From positions 1 to 8,386 of the forward strand of contig PUNZ01000258.1 of assembly GCA_003551945.1 (NCBI GenBank): 8,386 bases of DNA, read 5' to 3'. This DNA comes from Halovenus sp. Lineage in GTDB: Archaea; Halobacteriota; Halobacteria; Halobacteriales; Haloarculaceae. The translations under genes and the position numbers were made by a program. The notes beneath the pieces are model-generated. The model saw only the letters and a program-made list of their open reading frames with translations, was not told the origin of the DNA and made no database searches. The number at the start of each line of letters is the position of its first letter. The stretch's first letter is position 1. Positions 4,459-8,386 of this stretch are shown here, piece by piece.

Positions 4459-6099
4459 ATGACGGATTCAGGCAACCGGCCGGATGGGAGCGGTCGGGAA
4501 CTGGCCGGTGACACCAGTTCAACTGGAACAGATGATGAATCGGCGGATAGTAACTCCGCCACGAGTACCGATAGTGATAGTCCCACGGAGGACTCGCTTT
4601 CGGAGACCCCCCCGTCCTTTTCCGATAGGTCGTTCGACTCGCGTACGCGTGAGCCAACCGAACCACGGGAGACTCACTTCGATGCGTTGTTGGAAGAAGA
4701 AGCAGACGATGATGAAGCATCACCAGGGCTGTTTGATGACCTACTGAGCGGCGAACCCATCTTTGAGAACAAAGAGGTTCTCCGTCCGGCATACACGCCT
4801 CGAAAGCTCCCACATCGTGAAGAACAGATTAACACGATGGCGACGATTCTTGTCTCTGCCCTTCGCGGAGACACGCCCTCGAATATTCTTATCTACGGGA
4901 AAACGGGGACTGGAAAAACTGCGAGTGCAAAGTTTGTCAGTGACGAACTTGAAGCGACGTCGGAAAAATACGAAGTTCCCTGTGAGGTTGAGTATATCAA
5001 CTGCGAAGTGACTGACACACAGTATCGTGTTCTGGCACAGCTAGCAAACAAATTCATCGAAAGCAATCAGGAAGCCATCGACGAGCGTATCCATCAACTT
5101 GAATCGGTGATGGCAGCCGAGAATACCGAACATCAACTAGAGAGTACGACATTCGACAGTGAGTCGGAAATCTCAAACCGCATCACACAGCTTGAAAATG
5201 AGCGAGAGGATTTCGAAGAGGTCCCAATGACCGGGTGGCCAACTGACCGAGTCTATAGCTCATTTTTCGAGGCCGTTGATTACCGCGAGCGGGTTGTCGT
5301 GATTATGCTGGACGAGATAGACAAACTCGTCGAGAAATCCGGTGATGATACGCTCTATAACCTCTCTCGCATGAACTCCGAGTTGGAACACTCTCGGGTG
5401 TCGATTATCGGTATCTCCAACGACCTGAAATTTACTGATTTTCTCGACCCGCGTGTCAAATCAAGCCTCGGAGAAGAGGAAATCGTCTTCCCACCGTACG
5501 ACGCGAATCAACTACGGGATATCCTGACCCACCGTGCAAGCGTTGCGTTCAAAGACAGCGCCCTCACGGACGACGTCATCCCGCTCTGTGCAGCCTTTGC
5601 GGCCCAGGAACACGGTGATGCACGGCGTGCACTTGACCTTCTGAGAACTGCAGGTGAACTTGCCGAACGCGATAGCACCGACCATGTCGAAGAGGACCAC
5701 GTTCGACAGGCACAGGAGAAAATTGAAATCGACCGCGTAGTGGAGGTCGTACGCACGCTCCCACAACAGTCGAAACTCGTTTTATTTGCTATCATTCTGC
5801 TTGAAAAACAAGGTGTGCACAATATCAACACTGGAGAGGTCTATAACATCTACAAACGGCTATGTGAGGAAATCGACGCGGACGTACTGACACAACGGCG
5901 CGTCACCGACCTTATCAGCGAACTCGATATGCTCGGTATTGTCAACGCTGTCGTGGTTTCAAAAGGGCGCTACGGCCGGACGAAAGAAATCAGCCTCTCG
6001 GTTCCAGTTGAAGAGACGGAGGCCGTTCTTCTCTCCGATTCCCGCCTTGGCGATATCGAGGACGTTCAGCCGTTCGTCCAAGCACGGTTTGACAACTAA
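4459..6099 (+). CDS. orc1: Orc1/Cdc6 replication initiator
   Basis: Origin-binding AAA+ ATPase that recognises ORB elements, opens the origin and helps load the MCM helicase. The 546-residue protein starts with an acidic Ser/Thr/Asp-rich extension (about 1-95), common in haloarchaeal Orc1. The AAA+ domain has Walker A GKTGTGKT (147-154), Walker B VIMLDEID (D285/E286), sensor 1 at N321 and sensor 2 in GDARRALDLLR (386-396). An acidic, Glu-rich insertion at about 200-256 separates Walker A from Walker B. The C-terminal winged helix (about 425-546) includes the wing GRYGRTKEI (503-511). Adjacency to three ORBs and the oap operon marks it as the oriC1 initiator among the several Orc paralogues haloarchaea usually carry. 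The first ATG at 4459 is the only sensible start. Confidence 0.97.
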   Translation: MTDSGNRPDGSGRELAGDTSSTGTDDESADSNSATSTDSDSPTEDSLSETPPSFSDRSFDSRTREPTEPRETHFDALLEEEADDDEASPGLFDDLLSGEPIFENKEVLRPAYTPRKLPHREEQINTMATILVSALRGDTPSNILIYGKTGTGKTASAKFVSDELEATSEKYEVPCEVEYINCEVTDTQYRVLAQLANKFIESNQEAIDERIHQLESVMAAENTEHQLESTTFDSESEISNRITQLENEREDFEEVPMTGWPTDRVYSSFFEAVDYRERVVVIMLDEIDKLVEKSGDDTLYNLSRMNSELEHSRVSIIGISNDLKFTDFLDPRVKSSLGEEEIVFPPYDANQLRDILTHRASVAFKDSALTDDVIPLCAAFAAQEHGDARRALDLLRTAGELAERDSTDHVEEDHVRQAQEKIEIDRVVEVVRTLPQQSKLVLFAIILLEKQGVHNINTGEVYNIYKRLCEEIDADVLTQRRVTDLISELDMLGIVNAVVVSKGRYGRTKEISLSVPVEETEAVLLSDSRLGDIEDVQPFVQARFDN

Positions 6100-6155
6100 C
6101 TCAACTGTCGCTTTAACGCCCTCACCGTTGCTCTCTTAGCTGCATTTAAAACCGC

Positions 6156-6968
6156 CTATTCGAACTGGAGCCGGAGCCAGCCAATCCCTGGAACGCGAAC
6201 CTCAGCGGTCCCGACTACCCACTCCGGGTGTACCGGTTGCTCGCCGTTCACCTGGTCATAGACTTGATTCGTCTGCTCGTTATCGCCTTTCGTGATAAAT
6301 CCATCATTCGGTGCTGGACAGACCGACTCGACATCTTCGCACTCCTCAACCGAGCCAAGATAGTTTTCGTCAGCCTTTGCCACCCAGTCATCCCCTTCGT
6401 CCACCCAGAGCATCGCCCGGTGGATTATCGGGGTCTGTTCAGTATTGCCATTAGGCGCATAGACGATAACGTCCCCGTACGCTCCAAACTTGCTGTAGTC
6501 GTGTGCTTCTCCCTCTTCGGCGCTCACGATGCCACTCTCGCCACCAAAGTCCGGCTGGAACCGCTCAGTGTCCATGACGAACACGAGGTCATTTTCGTTC
6601 ATATTCGGCTCCATACTGCCGCTTTCGATGGCGACCATCGGTGGCCAGACCCCGCTAATTGCAAACAGGTAGATCCCGATAAGGGCAACCGCGAGAATGC
6701 TCACTCCGACATCCCGCCCGAGTAACACCCACTCGTTTGGCTCATCATCTTGCGCTGTGGGTGTGTCCCCAGTTTGGCCTCTGGCACCCGGCGAGTTGTC
6801 GAACTCCTCACTGAGAGCACTCTCGATCGAAGCCTCGCTTTCCACTCCAGTCTCATCGCTCTCTGTGTCACGTTCCGCTGTTGGTGACTGTTGATGGTTC
6901 GAATCGGAAATATCACCAAGACCATCCGAAGAGTCAGTGGGGGGATTGTCCTCCCCGGGCGCAGTCAT
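6156..6968 (-). CDS. sec11: Signal peptidase I, archaeal Sec11 type
   Basis: Membrane-bound serine protease that removes signal peptides from secreted proteins on the outer face of the membrane. The 270-residue protein has an acidic, disordered N-terminal extension (1 to about 80), one transmembrane helix (about 84-108) and the S26 domain. The catalytic Ser is S118 in ESGSMEPNM. A His replaces the bacterial Lys at H183 (IIHRAM). The acidic partner lies in GDNEQTNQVYD, D229 or D238. It converges on orc1 with 56 bp between the stops. In Haloferax volcanii a signal peptidase gene also lies next to the oriC1 orc1, so the linkage appears conserved. The start at 6968 is the first ATG; no clear TATA or Shine-Dalgarno site is seen, so the exact N-terminus is less sure. 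Confidence 0.93.
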   Translation of the reverse strand: MTAPGEDNPPTDSSDGLGDISDSNHQQSPTAERDTESDETGVESEASIESALSEEFDNSPGARGQTGDTPTAQDDEPNEWVLLGRDVGVSILAVALIGIYLFAISGVWPPMVAIESGSMEPNMNENDLVFVMDTERFQPDFGGESGIVSAEEGEAHDYSKFGAYGDVIVYAPNGNTEQTPIIHRAMLWVDEGDDWVAKADENYLGSVEECEDVESVCPAPNDGFITKGDNEQTNQVYDQVNGEQPVHPEWVVGTAEVRVPGIGWLRLQFE

Positions 6969-7032
6969 TGTCTAGTCTTATCCCCCAATCGCGTTTGAAT
7001 GTTCTGGTGAACTGATCACGTTGGTGGTCACT

Positions 7033-7039
7033 CTTATTT
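7033..7039 (+). promoter_or_regulatory. TATA-like box for the 7068-7642 gene pair
   Basis: CTTATTT at 7033-7039 lies about 30 bp upstream of the ATG at 7068. This fits a start of transcription within a few bases of the start codon. It also supports the ATG at 7068 over a TTG start at 7038, which would lie inside the promoter. Confidence 0.45.
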
Positions 7040-7067
7040 GGAACCAGCCCTGACTACCGAGGTGTAC

Positions 7068-7358
7068 ATGCCCTCTCAAGAGCAGTTTCCCGCACTCCCC
7101 AGCCTGCCACATCGGTTTGTATTCGCTGAAACGGACGAGTCGTTAGTCGTCGAACATTGTGGTCGGGTGTTCAAATGGAGCGAACACCGATTTCCACTGA
7201 AAAATCAGGTGGTGTCTCTCCCTGAACGACTCCGTGAGAGTGGGTATGCAATCCAACTCCAAGCCAAACTTATCGAAGCTGGCTATGAGGTTCGGTTTGA
7301 GTACGGTCTCCGATGGGACGTTCGGCGGGGACTCGGAACTATCCACTTGAAGCGATGA
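7068..7358 (+). CDS. Hypothetical protein, coupled to GIY-YIG gene
   Basis: A 96-residue protein I do not recognise. It has no signal peptide, membrane segment or metal-binding cluster. The one Cys is C31 in VVEHCGRVFKW. The sequence alternates short beta-like stretches (RFVFAETDESLVVEHCGRVF, VRFEYGLRW) with one helix-like segment (SLPERLRESGYAIQLQAKLI). The C-terminal tail is basic (DVRRGLGTIHLKR). I chose the ATG at 7068, which has a GAGGTG site 3 nt upstream, rather than the in-frame TTG at 7038. Its stop overlaps the next start as ATGA, so the two products are probably made together. A nucleic-acid role is only suggested by the nuclease partner. Confidence 0.75.
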   Translation: MPSQEQFPALPSLPHRFVFAETDESLVVEHCGRVFKWSEHRFPLKNQVVSLPERLRESGYAIQLQAKLIEAGYEVRFEYGLRWDVRRGLGTIHLKR

Positions 7359-7642
7359 CAGTCCACTATGTCTACCTCGTTGAGTGTTCCGACGAGCGCA
7401 ACTCATTTTATATCGGATACACCACTGATTTGGAGCGTCGCCTCTCCGAACACAATGCTGGCACCGGGGCAAAGTACACGCGCGGGCGGACGCCAGTCAG
7501 CCCACGATATGTCGAGTACTGGGAATCACAGTCTGAAGCAATGAGCCGGGAATGGGAGCTCAAACAACTACGACGGGATGAGAAAGAAGGGCTTGTTCCG
7601 GAGTGTTCGGACGTGGTTTCGGTTCGGTTCACTCCATCGTAA
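7355..7642 (+). CDS. GIY-YIG nuclease domain protein (UPF0213/YhbQ-like)
   Basis: A 95-residue protein that is essentially one GIY-YIG nuclease domain, the fold that cuts DNA with a metal ion. The motif pieces are in order: VYL (6-8) and YIG (19-21), the catalytic Arg region DLERRL with R28/R29, EHN (32-34), and the metal-binding Glu in SEAMSREWELKQL, best placed at E66. The length matches stand-alone UPF0213/YhbQ-type proteins, so no DNA-binding domain has been lost. The start is the ATG at 7355, overlapping the stop of the upstream gene (ATGA). A longer in-frame extension to 7313 would run inside that gene and is unlikely. The stop lies 8 bp from the convergent downstream gene. Substrate and pathway are unknown; repair or structure-specific cutting are family-based guesses. 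Confidence 0.9.
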   Translation: MTVHYVYLVECSDERNSFYIGYTTDLERRLSEHNAGTGAKYTRGRTPVSPRYVEYWESQSEAMSREWELKQLRRDEKEGLVPECSDVVSVRFTPS

Positions 7643-7650
7643 TCTGGTTT

Positions 7651-8226
7651 TCATTCCGCAACGTCGAGCTCACCGTCGGGGTAAATCCGATAGGTCCGGC
7701 CATCACGTTCACGCTGTATCAGTCCGCGGTCTTCGAGGTCGGTCACGGTTTGGCTGACTTTGCTTTTTGAGAAATCCGAACGGTCACGGACATCAACCTG
7801 CGTAAGACCGGGCGAGGCGAGGATTGGGTCGATAATCCGGCGCTCATCCTCTGGAAAATTCGAGATAAGCGCTGCCCGTTGTTCCGGTGACAGCGCTGGC
7901 TCTGTCTGTTCGTCGTCTGCGGAGTCATCCTCTGCGGGTTCGCTCTGCATTACTGCCCCTTCTGATTCACGACCAGGCCGGCCAATTGGTTCATTCTTAC
8001 TGGTGGTTTCTTCGGCAAACACCGACCGACTTTCCCGTTCGGTAGCCAGTAGGTTGAGTCGGCCATACAGGTAAATCCCACCGACGAGACAGGCAGTGAG
8101 CAGGCTCCCGAAAAAGTAAATTGTCGCGACGAGTTGGTCGCCGGTCTGCCACGCAGCGACGACGCCGCCGAGAACGATAATTGCGACCATCGCGGAGGCA
8201 GCAACGTCGGTTCCTTCGTAGTTCAC
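7651..8226 (-). CDS. Membrane-anchored winged helix-turn-helix protein
   Basis: A 191-residue protein with two N-terminal transmembrane helices (about 8-26 and 31-54), an acidic flexible linker (about 60-110) and a C-terminal winged helix (about 113-184). The reader segment is LTQVDVRDRSDFSKSKVSQT (141-160), followed by LEDRGLIQRERDGRTYRIYP, a MarR/TrmB-like wing. This is a known haloarchaeal arrangement of a DNA-binding domain tethered to the membrane. It suggests a transcription regulator that senses membrane state or holds DNA at the membrane; the target is unknown. The start is a GTG at 8226. A TATA-like element 28-34 bp upstream makes a leaderless mRNA likely and supports this start. The gene converges on the GIY-YIG gene and diverges from the gene at the right edge. 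Confidence 0.85.
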   Translation of the reverse strand: MNYEGTDVAASAMVAIIVLGGVVAAWQTGDQLVATIYFFGSLLTACLVGGIYLYGRLNLLATERESRSVFAEETTSKNEPIGRPGRESEGAVMQSEPAEDDSADDEQTEPALSPEQRAALISNFPEDERRIIDPILASPGLTQVDVRDRSDFSKSKVSQTVTDLEDRGLIQRERDGRTYRIYPDGELDVAE

Positions 8227-8253
8227 GTCTTTGTTGCATTTCTCACCGTGGTC

Positions 8254-8260
8254 TATTTAC
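8254..8260 (-). promoter_or_regulatory. TATA-like box for the membrane winged-helix gene
   Basis: The minus strand reads GTAAATA, centred about 31 bp upstream of the GTG start at 8226. The spacing predicts a leaderless or nearly leaderless transcript. Confidence 0.45.
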
Positions 8261-8326
8261 GCTTTGTGTCGTCTTTTCACGGAAGAAAGCGAACGGTTCA
8301 AGCAAACGGCGGCTAACTGTTTGGTG

Positions 8327-8386
8327 ATGAGAACGTCGTTTGGCGAGTGGGCTACACGTAAACGGATTGCAAAGCTTCTCGATACG
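8327..8386 (+). CDS. Start of an unidentified gene (runs off window)
   Basis: An ATG at 8327, directly preceded by an in-frame GTG at 8324, opens a frame that stays open to the window edge: MRTSFGEWATRKRIAKLLDT (20 residues). The composition (charged, helix-forming) looks like real coding sequence, and a divergent promoter region of about 100 bp separates it from the winged-helix gene. The frame is also open back to 8222, so the true start may differ. Too little is visible to name a family. Confidence 0.45.
   Translation, partial: MRTSFGEWATRKRIAKLLDT

Noticed and set aside
6228..6725. Open plus-strand frame of 165 codons opposite the signal peptidase
   Set aside because: The minus-strand frame holds the catalytic Ser, His and Asp motifs. 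The plus-strand frame has no recognisable domain.
1..8386. CRISPR arrays, tRNA or rRNA genes and insertion sequences
   Set aside because: No regularly spaced repeats, tRNA-like cloverleaf, rRNA sequence, transposase or terminal repeats were seen on reading either strand.

Overview
This window looks like the main chromosomal replication-origin locus (oriC1 type) of a halophilic archaeon (class Halobacteria). The predicted proteins are acidic. The genes are a haloarchaeal Orc1/Cdc6 initiator, the origin-associated oapA-oapB-oapC cluster and an archaeal-type signal peptidase. The origin repeats have the haloarchaeal ORB layout with a G-string. Spot counts in coding sequence give roughly 48-52% G+C, low for a haloarchaeon (most are about 60-68%). 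A low-GC lineage such as Haloquadratum or a relative would fit, but I cannot identify the species.

Layout from left to right. Positions 1-1611 (minus strand) hold a two-gene ABC-2 exporter: an ATPase and a permease that overlap by ATGA, the permease running off the left edge. Positions 1683-3450 (minus strand) hold the operon oapA-oapB-oapC: an Era-like GTPase, a DUF2073 protein and a zinc-ribbon protein. Positions about 3494-4458 hold no gene and form the origin. Two 28-bp ORB elements lie in inverted orientation (27 of 28 positions match) and flank a 270-bp AT-rich unwinding region. A third ORB lies just before the orc1 start codon. Positions 4459-6099 (plus strand) hold orc1. Positions 6156-6968 (minus strand) hold a signal peptidase I (Sec11 type). 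Positions 7068-7642 (plus strand) hold a translationally coupled pair: an unknown 96-aa protein and a small GIY-YIG nuclease-domain protein. Positions 7651-8226 (minus strand) hold a membrane-anchored winged-helix protein, and at the right edge a divergent gene begins at about 8327.

How it fits together: Orc1 should bind the ORBs and open the AT-rich region between them. The oap operon and orc1 diverge from the origin, so both are transcribed in the direction of fork movement. The ORB in the orc1 leader suggests that Orc1 also controls its own expression. The most unusual sequence feature is ten CTAG tetranucleotides in 166 bp of the unwinding region, a word that is normally strongly avoided in haloarchaeal DNA. 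Several short inverted repeats lie in the same region. The oap genes have also been linked (as arvABC) to extracellular vesicle formation, which raises the question of why a vesicle system sits at the replication origin.
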